From Bacillota bacterium (GTDB taxonomy: Bacteria > Bacillota > Clostridia > DSM-8532), in contig JAEZJF010000020.1 of NCBI GenBank assembly GCA_023415825.1, positions 62,001-126,000 of the forward strand: a stretch of DNA of 64,000 nucleotides. The letters run 5' to 3'. Of the stretch, positions 26,430-36,064 are shown piece by piece. The notes under the pieces are model-generated. The model searched no databases, was not told where the DNA came from, and was given only the letters and a program-made list of their open reading frames with translations. Position numbers and translations under genes: made by a program. The number at the start of each line of letters is the position of its first letter. The stretch's first letter is position 1.

Positions 26430-27182
26430 ATGACCCAAAATTATATTAACGACAGCTTGTACCTTCCAAAAATCTGCCGGATGCTTGAGGATATTGAGAA
26501 AGAGGAATTAAAGGCTATTGAGCAAGCAGCATCCGCGGCCTATCATTCCATTAAGAATGGCGGCTTGCTCCATGTCTTTTCGACCGGGCATTCGCACATG
26601 ATTGTGGAAGAAATGTTCTACCGATGCGGGGGACTTATCCCTGTAAACCCTATCTTATCCAACGATTTAATGCTCCATGAAAAGGCCATTACCGGTACGC
26701 TTCTTGAGCGCATGCCCGGTAAGGCGGCGGAGGTTTTGAGTAAAGCGGGAATGCAAAGCGGAGACACCATCATTATATCATCCAACTCCGGTATCAATAT
26801 TGTACCGGTAGAAGCAGCCTTATATGCAAAGGCCCAGGGTCTCACCGTCGTTTGCATCACTTCCAAAAAGGTTTCCGATGAACTTGAACCGAGACATCCC
26901 GACGGGAAAAAACTCTATCAGGTCAGTGATATCGTCATTGATAATCATGCGCCTAAAGGAGACGGCCTTTTGGAAATTCCCCAGAACCATCAGCTTACAG
27001 GCGGTGCTTCCACCTTTGGCAGCCTTTTTATAGGTCAACGTATCGTATTGAAAATCGAAAATATGTACATAGCCGATGGTAAAATTCCTCCTGTATACCA
27101 GAGTGCCAATTTACCAGGCGGTGATGAATACAATAGTAAAATCATGGATCAATACAAGGGGCGTATTAAGGCCTTGTGTTGA
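26430..27182 (+). CDS. SIS-domain sugar isomerase-like protein 1
   Basis: 250 residues of the UPF0309-type SIS (sugar isomerase) fold. Key places: GLLHVFSTGHSHMI at the phosphosugar pocket, ISSNSGINIVPVEAA for the Ser/Thr phosphate loop, and a Lys/His region PSK-like RHPDGKKLY. Such proteins bind phosphorylated sugars and act as isomerases, lyases or sensors. A second, related SIS gene is two genes downstream. In context it probably handles an amino-sugar phosphate made by the kinase encoded next. Confidence 0.85.
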   Translation: MTQNYINDSLYLPKICRMLEDIEKEELKAIEQAASAAYHSIKNGGLLHVFSTGHSHMIVEEMFYRCGGLIPVNPILSNDLMLHEKAITGTLLERMPGKAAEVLSKAGMQSGDTIIISSNSGINIVPVEAALYAKAQGLTVVCITSKKVSDELEPRHPDGKKLYQVSDIVIDNHAPKGDGLLEIPQNHQLTGGASTFGSLFIGQRIVLKIENMYIADGKIPPVYQSANLPGGDEYNSKIMDQYKGRIKALC

Positions 27183-27202
27183 AAAATGAAAGAAGGTTGA
27201 GT

Positions 27203-28159
27203 ATGGAATACTATCTGGTTTGTGATGGCGGTGGAACAAAAACAGACTTTCTGCTTTTTGACAAGCAGGGCAGAGTGTATGCCTACACCCGTCGGAGCGG
27301 AACCAATGTTAATTTTATAGATCAGAAGGAAGCGCTAGAGGCTGTACTTTCCGGGATTGGAGAATGTGTATTAACAGCCGGGATCGAAGTGGGCAAGATA
27401 CGTCATATCCTGTTATTCATTCCTGGCTTTAAATCCTGTCTTGAGCCTTTGAAAAAAAAGCTGGATCGAGAGGATATTCTCCTTTTCGGTGATATGAAAA
27501 ATGCCTTTTACGGTGCCCTGGGTCTTCCTCATGGAATTGTCGTACTGAGTGGCACCGGATCTTTTTCCTTCGGACGTGACAGAAAGGGTGAAGAGGCGGT
27601 TTGTGGAGGCTGGGGGCCTTTGTTTGGCGATGGGGGCAGCGGTTACCACATAGGTGTGCTTTGCCTTGCCAAGGTAGCCTGGCTCTACGATAATAAAATG
27701 GAGTCGCCATTACTTGAAAAGCTCTGCCTGGAGTCAATGAAGCTAGAATCGGCCGGACAGTTGAAAACAGCGGCCTATAAACCTGAATTTACCCGGAAGG
27801 ATGTTGCCGCTTTATGCGAGATAGTGGCCAAGGCAGCACGTCAGAACGACCCCTATGCCCTGGAGATATTGCATGATGCCGTTAAAGCTCTGATGGCTGA
27901 TGTAAAAACAATAACAGGTCAGCTCGACGCTGACGGGCTGCCGGTTTCCCTTATCGGTGGAGTGGTCAAAATGGGCCCGTTGTTTGAAGACCTGTTTAAG
28001 GCTGAACTTGCTTCAAGCTTCCCTCAATGCTGTTACCGATCGGCAAAATATGATCCTCTCGTGGGCGCAGCCCTTTGTCTCTTAAGTGAGCAGGTGGGCT
28101 GCAGCATTGAAGATGAGACTATAGCAAAAAATTTAATGAAGTATAAAAAGGGTGATTGA
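27203..28159 (+). CDS. BadF/BadG-type sugar kinase (GlcNAc kinase-like)
   Basis: 318 residues of the ASKHA superfamily. PHOSPHATE-1 is YLVCDGGGTKTDFLLFD, PHOSPHATE-2 VLSGTGSFSFG, and GGWGPLFGDGGSGYHIG matches the sugar/nucleotide closing segment of N-acetylglucosamine and muropeptide kinases (NagK/MurK-like). It probably phosphorylates the sugar imported by the transporter upstream. The ATG at 27203 is preferred over an upstream TTG because the conserved fold starts there. Its end overlaps a possible TTG start of the next gene. Confidence 0.86.
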   Translation: MEYYLVCDGGGTKTDFLLFDKQGRVYAYTRRSGTNVNFIDQKEALEAVLSGIGECVLTAGIEVGKIRHILLFIPGFKSCLEPLKKKLDREDILLFGDMKNAFYGALGLPHGIVVLSGTGSFSFGRDRKGEEAVCGGWGPLFGDGGSGYHIGVLCLAKVAWLYDNKMESPLLEKLCLESMKLESAGQLKTAAYKPEFTRKDVAALCEIVAKAARQNDPYALEILHDAVKALMADVKTITGQLDADGLPVSLIGGVVKMGPLFEDLFKAELASSFPQCCYRSAKYDPLVGAALCLLSEQVGCSIEDETIAKNLMKYKKGD

Positions 28160-28161
28160 AT

Positions 28162-28902
28162 ATGTTAATGGACAGCTACTTTGAAGGTATGAAAAGCGTT
28201 CTGGATAAAATTGAGAAGACTCAGCGCCAGGCCATAATTGATATTTCCGCTGAAATTGCAAAACGTCTTTCAAAGGGAGGTGCCTGGCACATCATGGATA
28301 CCGGGCATATGCTTATGTTTGAAGGCGTAGGCCGGACTGGCGGCATGATGGCTGTAAAGCCTATTAAAATAACCTGTGAAATTACTAACCCGGTTCGCTA
28401 CCGACCTTCCCCCGCCCGAGGCTTTGCAGGATACGACAGTGTGCCGGGCTTTGCTGACTTTGTGCTGGGTCGCGCGAACATTCTGCCCGATGATGTGATT
28501 ATGATCGGCTCGGTATCCGGATATAACTATTTTCCGGTGGATCTGGCCATCAAAGCCAATGAGCTTGGATGTGCAACTATAGCCATTACCTCGGTAGAAT
28601 ACTCAAGTCACCTGAAAAGCAAACACCCCAGCGGCAAACGTCTGTTTGAAGCCTGTACCTTCTGCCTGGACAACTGCACCAACTATGGCGATACTCTGGT
28701 GGAAGTGCCCGACCTGGGTCAGAGTATCTGTCCCGCCAGCGGCATTGGTGCAAGCTACCTCATGTGGGCGGTTCAGAGTACAGTAATCGAAAAGCTTCTG
28801 GAGATGGGACTCAAACCCAGTGTTTATATTTCCAACCATATGCCCGACGCATCCAGAATCAATGGCCAAGCCCTTGAAAACTATGAGAAATATGGTTATT
28901 AA
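28162..28902 (+). CDS. SIS-domain sugar isomerase-like protein 2
   Basis: 246 residues, homologous to the SIS protein at 26430 (shared GGAWHIMDTGHMLMFEG-type loop, IMIGSVSGYNYFPVDLAI, SKHPSGKRLFE). The two copies differ most in the substrate loops, where this one has KITCEITNPVRYRPSPARG, so they probably act on different substrates or form a hetero-oligomer. The ATG at 28162 is used, with AAGGGTG upstream. It lies between the kinase and the glycosidase-like gene. Confidence 0.84.
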   Translation: MLMDSYFEGMKSVLDKIEKTQRQAIIDISAEIAKRLSKGGAWHIMDTGHMLMFEGVGRTGGMMAVKPIKITCEITNPVRYRPSPARGFAGYDSVPGFADFVLGRANILPDDVIMIGSVSGYNYFPVDLAIKANELGCATIAITSVEYSSHLKSKHPSGKRLFEACTFCLDNCTNYGDTLVEVPDLGQSICPASGIGASYLMWAVQSTVIEKLLEMGLKPSVYISNHMPDASRINGQALENYEKYGY

Positions 28903-28916
28903 AAGAGGATGACAAT

Positions 28917-30938
28917 ATGAAACTAGAGGGGAAAACCTTTTCTGCAATCTTCAGCCCGGAGCTCAATAATTTTTCCAGCATACGAAATCTTCTCACCGGT
29001 GACGAGTATATAAAATCCGCGCCTCAAGTACCTTTGATATGTTTATATGGACTAATAAACGGAGAAAAGCAGGAGCTTCTGCCCGGTACGCCCGAGGTCT
29101 CAGGAAGCAAGCAAAACATGTCTATACACTATGCTAGCTTTGGTGGCAGAGCCATCGAAGCTACCCTTCTTATCAAAACAGAGGATGACATCCTGCGTAT
29201 CTCCGCAACAGTGGAAAACAAGGACGCGGAAACAGAAATAACTGAGATTCTGATGCCCCATATCAGCGGTATCTATCTGGGCGAAAGTTATGAGGATGAT
29301 GCTATTATTTATCCTCATCATGCCGGTGAGCGCACTTTAAACCCCGTAAAGGGTTACGGCAAGGACAAAAAGGATTTCTGGCGTGCCAGCAGTGTGGCCT
29401 ATAAAGATTTCTACCGCCGTGAAATCAATTATTGCGGGCTTGCATCCATGAGCTGGATGTATTACTACGACAATGAAAACGGCCTTTATGTAGGGAGTCA
29501 TGACAGCAGATTTCCGGTAACCGGAGTGATTGCTGAGACCAGCGGCAGTGAGAGGGAACCGTGGATGGCTTTTGGCTTTCGTAAATATTACTGCATTTGC
29601 TTTGGAGAGCAATATAAAACGGGAGATTATGTTATCGGCATTACAAATAAGGACTGGCATTATGGTGCAAAGCTTTACCGTGCCTATATTGAGCCTCACC
29701 TTGAATTTGACAATAATCCGGCGTTTTTAAAGGACGAATATGCCCTTAACCAGTGCTATAACTTTAAGCGCGGAAAGAATATAGAAAATTATTTTAAAGA
29801 TATTCCAAAGCTCTTTGAGACCGGTAAAGAGTGGGGCGTCAGGCATATGTTCATTGCCAGCTGGAATCGTACGGGCTTTGATTCACATTATCCCGAATAC
29901 TACCCTGATATGGAGCTGGGCAGTGCCATGGAATTTCGTCGGGGACTGGAATATGTCCGGGAGAATGGGGGCTTTTCCACCCTCTATATTAATGCACGAA
30001 TATTTGATATGGCGTCGGACTTTCATAAAACAGTGGGCGAAGAAATGGCCATCAGAAATGAGAAAGGCGGGATGATCCATGAAACCTACGGCCCTGTCCA
30101 TTTTACGGTGAATTGTCCTTCCGATAAGCTCTGGAGGGACTACCTTTTGGATACGGCAGAGTTTGCCTTAAAAGCCTATAACTGTGATGGTATTTACCTG
30201 GATCAGCTTGCCTCCGCCGAACCTTTTGCCTGCCACTCAAAAGATCACAGCCACGAAAATATCGGAGAATTCAACAATGGCTATGTTTATGTGCTTAGAG
30301 AGCTCAAGGCACGATTAAAGAGCCATAACCCAAATGCCTATATCATGACCGAAAATTGTGGCGATATCTATGGTAGTTTCACCTGGGGAAACCTGACATG
30401 GAATGGCGCCGAGTACGACGAGTTTTATAATGTATTTAAATATACCTTTCCTGAATATGTGCAAGTGAATATGGTCAATCCCCGCGGCTGGGAAAAGGAT
30501 GAAGACGCAAAGCACCAATGGTTTTTCAAGGATATGCAGCGTGCAGTTCTTCTTGGAAGTGTCCTCTGGATGGGCATTACAACCCGTATGACTCCCGACA
30601 CGGGAGACTATCATACTTATTCCAAGCAGGCTCTTGCATTTAGAAGACATATTCAGTCCTACCTCATAAATGCAAAGTTTTCGGATGATGCCTTAATCGA
30701 AGAAATCCATCCGGAATGTGATGCTACCTGCTGGGAGCTTGGCAACGGCAATTATATGGTATTAGCCGGCAACCATAGCCTGGCTCAGGACGCAACGGTT
30801 ACAGTAAAGCTGCCATTTACCGTTCAAAGCGGCTATGCTTATGATATTGACTGGAAGGAGCAGGTGCTCCCGATTCATGGAAACACACTGAACCTTCCGC
30901 TTACAACCAGATTTTCCTGTATACTGATTAAAACATAG
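28917..30938 (+). CDS. Putative glycoside hydrolase (DUF6259-like)
   Basis: 673 residues without signal peptide, so probably cytoplasmic. The first 240 residues look like an all-beta sandwich; residues 250-600 look like a TIM barrel with CDGIYLDQLASAEP (likely catalytic Asp) and YIMTENCGDIYG (likely acid/base Glu); a small beta domain ends the chain. This order resembles putative glycosidases annotated as DUF6259. Last gene of the GntR operon, it would split an imported oligosaccharide or glycoside. The reaction is not established. Confidence 0.65.
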   Translation: MKLEGKTFSAIFSPELNNFSSIRNLLTGDEYIKSAPQVPLICLYGLINGEKQELLPGTPEVSGSKQNMSIHYASFGGRAIEATLLIKTEDDILRISATVENKDAETEITEILMPHISGIYLGESYEDDAIIYPHHAGERTLNPVKGYGKDKKDFWRASSVAYKDFYRREINYCGLASMSWMYYYDNENGLYVGSHDSRFPVTGVIAETSGSEREPWMAFGFRKYYCICFGEQYKTGDYVIGITNKDWHYGAKLYRAYIEPHLEFDNNPAFLKDEYALNQCYNFKRGKNIENYFKDIPKLFETGKEWGVRHMFIASWNRTGFDSHYPEYYPDMELGSAMEFRRGLEYVRENGGFSTLYINARIFDMASDFHKTVGEEMAIRNEKGGMIHETYGPVHFTVNCPSDKLWRDYLLDTAEFALKAYNCDGIYLDQLASAEPFACHSKDHSHENIGEFNNGYVYVLRELKARLKSHNPNAYIMTENCGDIYGSFTWGNLTWNGAEYDEFYNVFKYTFPEYVQVNMVNPRGWEKDEDAKHQWFFKDMQRAVLLGSVLWMGITTRMTPDTGDYHTYSKQALAFRRHIQSYLINAKFSDDALIEEIHPECDATCWELGNGNYMVLAGNHSLAQDATVTVKLPFTVQSGYAYDIDWKEQVLPIHGNTLNLPLTTRFSCILIKT

Positions 30939-30950
30939 CCTGATAGGCTG

Positions 30951-32282
30951 CTATAAAATACCCACGGCCTCGATACCCAGCAGGGTGCAGAGCTGTTCCA
31001 GTTCTTGTGTGCAATCGCCATAACAAATGGCAAAGTGCTGGCCGGAAAAATGACGGATAAGCAACTCCATGCTTCCGCCTATTTTTACGTCTAAAGCAGG
31101 CATATAGCCCTGCCGTAAATCGGTTTTTTGGCCCTCACCTGTAAAATACAGCATGTGATAGCTTCCTACATCCTCCACAAGGCGCATGACGGTTACCCGC
31201 TCGGGGCGCATGACAAAGCTGGCCTGTATCCCATGGAAACCATCGTGGGGCATGAAGTTGCATATCTTTCGTTCTCCGTCGCCCATGGAAAAGGGCAGCA
31301 TACCGCAGGATGAAAGCTTGATGGTGTCACAGGTATTGTGAATGGTGTCCCCGTAGGTAACGGTTTGTCCTGTGAGCAGGGCTAAAATTTGCATGGAAAC
31401 TGTGCATAGCATATCCCCTTCGCAGGAGGAAACCACCCCGGTGTCAGCCAACGCAGACAACGGAACGCAGGGCACCATTTTATATTCTTTGGAAAATTCG
31501 TACTGGCATTTGATATTGATGGCGTCCAGTTCCTGGTCGGAGCAGAGTCCTTCAAGAGCTCCGTATATGCCGCCTGCTTTTAAAAGGCTTTCTTCCCTGA
31601 CATCGGGGCAGACTTTACCTGCCCGGCTTAAAGTCTCGGCTGCCTCCCGGCGCTGGGCGGGGGAGAGAGCCTCAGCTTTTTTTATCACGCTGTAGGAGTC
31701 AAAATGAACCACTTCAGGTCCAATTCTGGTGCGTAGAAGAAGATGATCAAAGGTCCCCGGATAAATATTCATTGAGCTATAGCCCACGAGACCTATGCGT
31801 ATACGTTTCAGGGCTGTCTTTGCACTTGCGGCACGGCAAAAGCTCACGGCCTTCGCAAGGGTAACACCATTGTCAGGCAAACCCAAAAGGTCAATAAAGC
31901 GATAGCCAGCCCTTACCATGGAACCCTTGAACATGGCGTAGGAAACATAGGAACCGGTGCTCTCAAGCTTTTTGCCATCATCAGCCAAAAACATGGGAAA
32001 GCCCCAAAGAAGCATGGGCAGGTGTTCGATTTCACGTACTACGGCCATAGCCGTGGTACACTCCATCCATGCCCCCAAAAAGAGAATGACGCCATCCAGA
32101 TTTTTTGAAGCCAGCTCCAGGCCTGCTTCCCGGCCCTGACGAAAATTGGATGCAAGCACGCTTGCCTCATAAACATCTATATTTTGTTCCCGCAAGGCCT
32201 GTATAGCCTTGGCGGCCATTCCGGTAACATTGTTGTCAATATAGTCCTCATGGCACAGATTGACAAATCCGATCTTGCCCAT
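30951..32282 (-). CDS. L-fucose/L-arabinose isomerase-family protein
   Basis: 443 residues. It begins MGKIGFVNLCHEDYIDNN and has the family C-terminal half with SSCEGDMLCTVSMQILALLTG, containing the metal-binding Glu, followed by a conserved Asp near TIHNTCDTI. The family interconverts aldoses and ketoses, or acts on related sugars. It is downstream of a ribose-type importer, which presumably supplies the substrate. The ATG at 32282 (AGGAGG just upstream) is chosen rather than a start 66 bases earlier. Confidence 0.82.
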   Translation of the reverse strand: MGKIGFVNLCHEDYIDNNVTGMAAKAIQALREQNIDVYEASVLASNFRQGREAGLELASKNLDGVILFLGAWMECTTAMAVVREIEHLPMLLWGFPMFLADDGKKLESTGSYVSYAMFKGSMVRAGYRFIDLLGLPDNGVTLAKAVSFCRAASAKTALKRIRIGLVGYSSMNIYPGTFDHLLLRTRIGPEVVHFDSYSVIKKAEALSPAQRREAAETLSRAGKVCPDVREESLLKAGGIYGALEGLCSDQELDAINIKCQYEFSKEYKMVPCVPLSALADTGVVSSCEGDMLCTVSMQILALLTGQTVTYGDTIHNTCDTIKLSSCGMLPFSMGDGERKICNFMPHDGFHGIQASFVMRPERVTVMRLVEDVGSYHMLYFTGEGQKTDLRQGYMPALDVKIGGSMELLIRHFSGQHFAICYGDCTQELEQLCTLLGIEAVGIL

Positions 32283-32306
32283 ATTATCCTCCTTTAAAAG
32301 CCTAAA

Positions 32307-32339
32307 GGCGCCCCCCATGATTAAAACATAGAGGGCGCC
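32307..32339 (-). terminator. Hairpin between binding protein and isomerase genes
   Basis: GGCGCCC (32307-32313) pairs with GGGCGCC (32333-32339), a 7-pair GC stem with a 19-base loop; on the minus strand it is followed by TTTAGGCTTTT. It probably ends part of the transcripts after the binding-protein gene. Confidence 0.55.
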
Positions 32340-32355
32340 CTGCAGCAAGTCTCAA

Positions 32356-33348
32356 TTACTTATTACGTTCTGCAATAACAGATTTCCAGTCGTAATCCTT
32401 GATGGTGGTTGCATCATAGAGCTGGGATTTAGACAGGGTCTGCTTTTGAATGGACTCACCATTGAGAAGCTTTACGATTGAAGCAATGGTGTCCTTAGCT
32501 TGAATCTGAGGAGAGCTGGAGGAGAAGGCCTTCATGATAGGATCATTAGCTTCCAGGGCCTTGAAGCATTCTTCGCCGTAAGCACTGCCTGTTACAATGA
32601 TATCGGTTCTGCCTGCTGCTTCGATGGCAGCTTTTGCACCGGCAGCGGTGTCGAAGTTGATACCGTATACAACCTGTACGCCAGGGTTAGCGGTCAAGAT
32701 GTTTTCCATAACGTTCATGGAATCGGAACGGGATGCTTTTCCATCCTGCTGAGCAACGATTTCGACGCCGGGAAGCTTTTTCACAGCATCAATGAAGCCT
32801 TGGGCGCGTTGTCCGCAGACAATGGAGGACTGAGGGAAGTCGATAACAGCTACTTTCGCTTTACCGCCCAGATTTTCTTCGATATATTTAGCCGCCCAGT
32901 CACCAACCATTTTACCATCGTCGTAATAGTCGAATCCCACAAAGGTTGAGGTCTTATCAGTGTTGGCGTCGCCATCGTATGTGACAACAGGAATACCTGC
33001 ATTTACAGCAGCTTCGATAGCAGGAACCATACCTGCGGGATCGGTAGCAGCCAAGGCGATGGCATCAACTTTCTGTTGAACAAAGTCTTCAATCTGCTGG
33101 GTCTGCTTGGCAGGGTCAGAGTCGGCATCCTGAATAATCACCTTGATGCCTGCAGCTTTTGCTTCCTTCTCAAAGGCAGCGTCCAAATCCTTGTAGTACT
33201 CGTCTCTGCGGTAGAAGAGAGAAACGCCGACAACTTTCTCGACTTTGTCTCCTTCACCTGTAGCAGGTTTTTTGCCACATCCGGCCAGCATGCTTCCCAA
33301 TACGAGGGTTGAACATACTGCCAGGGCAAGAATTTTTTTTGCGTTCAT
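32356..33348 (-). CDS. Ribose-type ABC transporter binding lipoprotein
   Basis: 330 residues of the Peripla_BP_4 (RbsB) family. Signal peptide MNAKKILALAVCSTLVLG with lipobox MLAGC. The mature fold shows VVGVSLFYRRDEYYKDL, QKVDAIALAATDPAGM and VVTYDGDAN, the latter two being typical sugar-contact segments. It binds a monosaccharide outside the cell and hands it to the permease encoded upstream. The sugar is not certain; the RbsB resemblance is at family level. Confidence 0.93.
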   Translation of the reverse strand: MNAKKILALAVCSTLVLGSMLAGCGKKPATGEGDKVEKVVGVSLFYRRDEYYKDLDAAFEKEAKAAGIKVIIQDADSDPAKQTQQIEDFVQQKVDAIALAATDPAGMVPAIEAAVNAGIPVVTYDGDANTDKTSTFVGFDYYDDGKMVGDWAAKYIEENLGGKAKVAVIDFPQSSIVCGQRAQGFIDAVKKLPGVEIVAQQDGKASRSDSMNVMENILTANPGVQVVYGINFDTAAGAKAAIEAAGRTDIIVTGSAYGEECFKALEANDPIMKAFSSSSPQIQAKDTIASIVKLLNGESIQKQTLSKSQLYDATTIKDYDWKSVIAERNK

Positions 33349-33379
33349 AGTTCTTCCTCCTAAATATTATTTTGGTTTT

Positions 33380-34861
33380 TTACATAATGGCATATTCGAG
33401 GATTTTTTCCTGGGTTGCCTCGTTTGCCAATAATGAGCCTGTAATTCTTCCATCGTGCATCACCAGAATACGGTCACAAATACCTAAAAGCTCCGGCATG
33501 TCGGATGAAATCATGATGATGGCCTTGCCTTTTTCGGCCAGGTCGCACATTAAACTGTAGATCTCCGCTTTTGCACCTACATCAATACCTCGGGTGGGCT
33601 CATCGATAATGAGTACATCGCTTTCGGCATTGAGCCATTTTGCAATGACAACCTTCTGCTGGTTGCCGCCCGACAGGTTTTTAACCTTGCGCTCGGCATC
33701 CGGAGTGGCGATACGGAGCATTTCAATAAACTTGTAAGCCAGGGTATCTTCTCTTTTTGGCATGAGGAAAATGGAGGACATAATGCTGCTAAAGTTGGCC
33801 ATTGAAACATTTTCTTTCAGCATCATATCCAGAACCAAACCCTGTTGTTTCCGGTCCTCAGGTACGAGGCCCATACCGCGGCAAATGGCGGAATGGACGT
33901 TTTTTGCCTGGTACGGCTTGCCGTCCAGCATGATTTCACCGCTCACGCCCTTATCGGCTCCAAACAAAGCCCGGGCCACCTCGGTACGGCCTGCTCCTAC
34001 CAGGCCAGCAAATCCAAGAATTTCTCCTCTATGCAATGTAAAGCTGACATCCTTGAATACGCCTGGCCGTTGGAGACCCTTGACCTCCAGAATGGGTTCG
34101 CCCATTTTTACGTGGCGCTTGGGATATTCCATACCAAGGGTTCTACCTACCATGAGGCTGATGAGCTTTTCACGGTCCACTTCGGCTATGGGCAGGGTGG
34201 AAATATGCTGTCCGTCCCGGATAACGGTAACCGAATCGGCCAGCTTGAAGATTTCCTCCAAGCGGTGGGAGATATAGATGATGGTAATGCCGTTTGCCTT
34301 TAGCTCATGGAGTATGTCAAACAATGTTTGAAGCTCTTTCTCGGTAAGGGTGGCGGACGGTTCATCCATGATGATAACTTCCGCATTGTAAGAAAGCGCT
34401 TTGCAGATTTCCACGATCTGCTTTTGTGCTACCGAGAGCTTGGAAACAATTTCATCCGGATCAAGGGTTATATTAAGCCTTTTTAAAAGAGTTACTGCTT
34501 CCTGGTGCATCCTGCCCCAGTCCACGCCGAACTTGCCTATAAAGGGACGTCCGAGAAAAATATTTTCTTTTACCGTTAAAGACTCTACCAGCTTTAACTC
34601 CTGATGCACAACACTGATGCCGAGCTGCTGAGCTTCTAAAGGGGTTTTGGCCTTCATAGGCTGGCCGTTAAGCTCAACAAAGCCTGTATCGGTGGTATAA
34701 ACGGCTGATAAAATCTTAATCAGGGTAGATTTTCCAGCTCCGTTTTCTCCACAAAGAGCGTGCAGTTCACCTTTTTTGATGTCAAAGCTGACATCATCCA
34801 ATGCTTTAACACCAGGAAAGGTTTTTGAAATATTCTTGATGCGCAATGCGTAATCGCTCAT
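33380..34861 (-). CDS. Ribose/galactose-type ABC ATPase with two NBDs
   Basis: 493 residues, a CUT2 ATPase of two fused nucleotide-binding domains. The first has GENGAGKSTLIKIL, a signature in KLSVAQKQ and Walker B VIIMDEP; the second has GLVGAGRTEVAR in place of a normal Walker A, LSGGNQQK and VLIIDEPTRGIDVGAK. The altered second P-loop is normal for RbsA/MglA proteins. ATG at 34861 with AGGAGGAGG upstream. It lies between permease and binding protein genes. Confidence 0.94.
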   Translation of the reverse strand: MSDYALRIKNISKTFPGVKALDDVSFDIKKGELHALCGENGAGKSTLIKILSAVYTTDTGFVELNGQPMKAKTPLEAQQLGISVVHQELKLVESLTVKENIFLGRPFIGKFGVDWGRMHQEAVTLLKRLNITLDPDEIVSKLSVAQKQIVEICKALSYNAEVIIMDEPSATLTEKELQTLFDILHELKANGITIIYISHRLEEIFKLADSVTVIRDGQHISTLPIAEVDREKLISLMVGRTLGMEYPKRHVKMGEPILEVKGLQRPGVFKDVSFTLHRGEILGFAGLVGAGRTEVARALFGADKGVSGEIMLDGKPYQAKNVHSAICRGMGLVPEDRKQQGLVLDMMLKENVSMANFSSIMSSIFLMPKREDTLAYKFIEMLRIATPDAERKVKNLSGGNQQKVVIAKWLNAESDVLIIDEPTRGIDVGAKAEIYSLMCDLAEKGKAIIMISSDMPELLGICDRILVMHDGRITGSLLANEATQEKILEYAIM

Positions 34862-34878
34862 TTGCAAAAACCTCCTCC

Positions 34879-35886
34879 TTATTTCTTACTTTTTTTCTTT
34901 ACCGAATAGATATCAAAACCGATGGCCAGTACCAGCACGATACCTTTTACCATTTGCTGCAAATAGGAATTCATATCAAGGAGTGTCATACCGTTTGTCA
35001 AAAGTCCGATGAGCACCGCACCGAGCAGGGCTCCAAAGATTTTGCCGCGGCCGCCGGTTATTGAAACGCCACCGATAACCGCTGCGGTAACAGCCTCAAA
35101 CTCCCAGGTCAGACCGCCGTTGGGCTGTCCTGATGCAAGTCGGGAGGTAAGGATCATACCGGCTATAGCTGATAAAACACCAAGGGCAATATAAGTAATA
35201 ATTTGAATTTTCTTGTCCTTAATACCGGACAGATACGCTGCTTCAGGATTGCCGCCTACGGCATAAACCGAGCGGCCAAATTTGGTGCGCTGTGCTACAA
35301 AATGAGCGATAACAGCCAGTACTACCAAGATGGCAACCGGCCAGGGCAGCCATTCTAATCCAAATACATAGCCACGGCCTAAAAATGCGATGGAATTTGG
35401 CAGGCCTGAGATAGGATAGGCTCCTGTAATAACATAAGTCAAGCCACGTGCTATGGATTGGGTACCGAGTGTAGCTATCATGGCTGGAATACCAAACTTG
35501 GTTACAAGAGTACCGTTGATTGTACCAATGAAGGCACCGACTATGATAGTCAGAAAGAAAGCGATAACCGGGTTTATGCCGAATTTGACCATAAACATGG
35601 CAAAAAGCACACCTGTAATTCCCACGGTAGCACCGCAAGAAATATCAATGCCGCCGCCTACCATGACAAAGAACATACCTACGGTAAGAATGGCAATCAT
35701 GGATATCTGCCGAAATACATTTGTAAAGTTCTTTAGGGACAGGAAGTCAGGGGAGGCTAAAGAAAGCACCGCTATCAGAATCACAACCGCATAAATAATA
35801 CTGTAGTCGTCCAAGAAGCGTTTCACTTTTTTTAATACGTCTTGTGAGGGCCGATTCAGCGCGTCCGTTGCCTGCGATTTTGTCAT
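34879..35886 (-). CDS. Ribose-type ABC transporter permease (RbsC family)
   Basis: 335 residues with about ten hydrophobic spans, beginning with a 30-residue cytoplasmic tail. Characteristic segments are MVGGGIDISCGATVGITG, NGTLVTKFGIPAMIATLGT and GGVSITGGRGKIFGALLGA. It is first in the permease-ATPase-binding protein-isomerase operon, an order unlike classical rbs, where the binding protein precedes. Regulation is probably by the YesM/YesN pair encoded upstream and by the palindrome at 35989. Confidence 0.93.
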   Translation of the reverse strand: MTKSQATDALNRPSQDVLKKVKRFLDDYSIIYAVVILIAVLSLASPDFLSLKNFTNVFRQISMIAILTVGMFFVMVGGGIDISCGATVGITGVLFAMFMVKFGINPVIAFFLTIIVGAFIGTINGTLVTKFGIPAMIATLGTQSIARGLTYVITGAYPISGLPNSIAFLGRGYVFGLEWLPWPVAILVVLAVIAHFVAQRTKFGRSVYAVGGNPEAAYLSGIKDKKIQIITYIALGVLSAIAGMILTSRLASGQPNGGLTWEFEAVTAAVIGGVSITGGRGKIFGALLGAVLIGLLTNGMTLLDMNSYLQQMVKGIVLVLAIGFDIYSVKKKSKK

Positions 35887-35918
35887 TTACTCTACATCTC
35901 CTTGCTGTTTTTTCTTAA

Positions 35919-35947
35919 ATTATAGAGGATTGTCACAACACCGTGAA
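35919..35947 (-). promoter_or_regulatory. Promoter of the ribose-type importer operon
   Basis: On the minus strand TTCACG (35947-35942), 17 bases, TATAAT (35924-35919), ending 33 bases before the permease start. The -10 is perfect and the -35 poor, as expected for an activator-dependent promoter. Confidence 0.5.
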
Positions 35948-35988
35948 TTGAACGGCGTAACATTTGCTCGAAAAAACAACGAAGTTTA

Positions 35989-36012
35989 TGTGCAGTTTAT
36001 ATAACTTGCACA
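35989..36012. promoter_or_regulatory. 24-bp palindrome, probable operator
   Basis: TGTGCAGTTTAT/ATAACTTGCACA: ten of twelve positions are symmetric, with perfect TGTGCA/TGCACA ends. It lies about 42 bases upstream of the -35 region of the importer operon, a typical activator position. Confidence 0.6.
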
Positions 36013-36064
36013 ATTATTATATATAAGTTTTATTGAATGTGACGAATAGAGACATGTGAATAGA

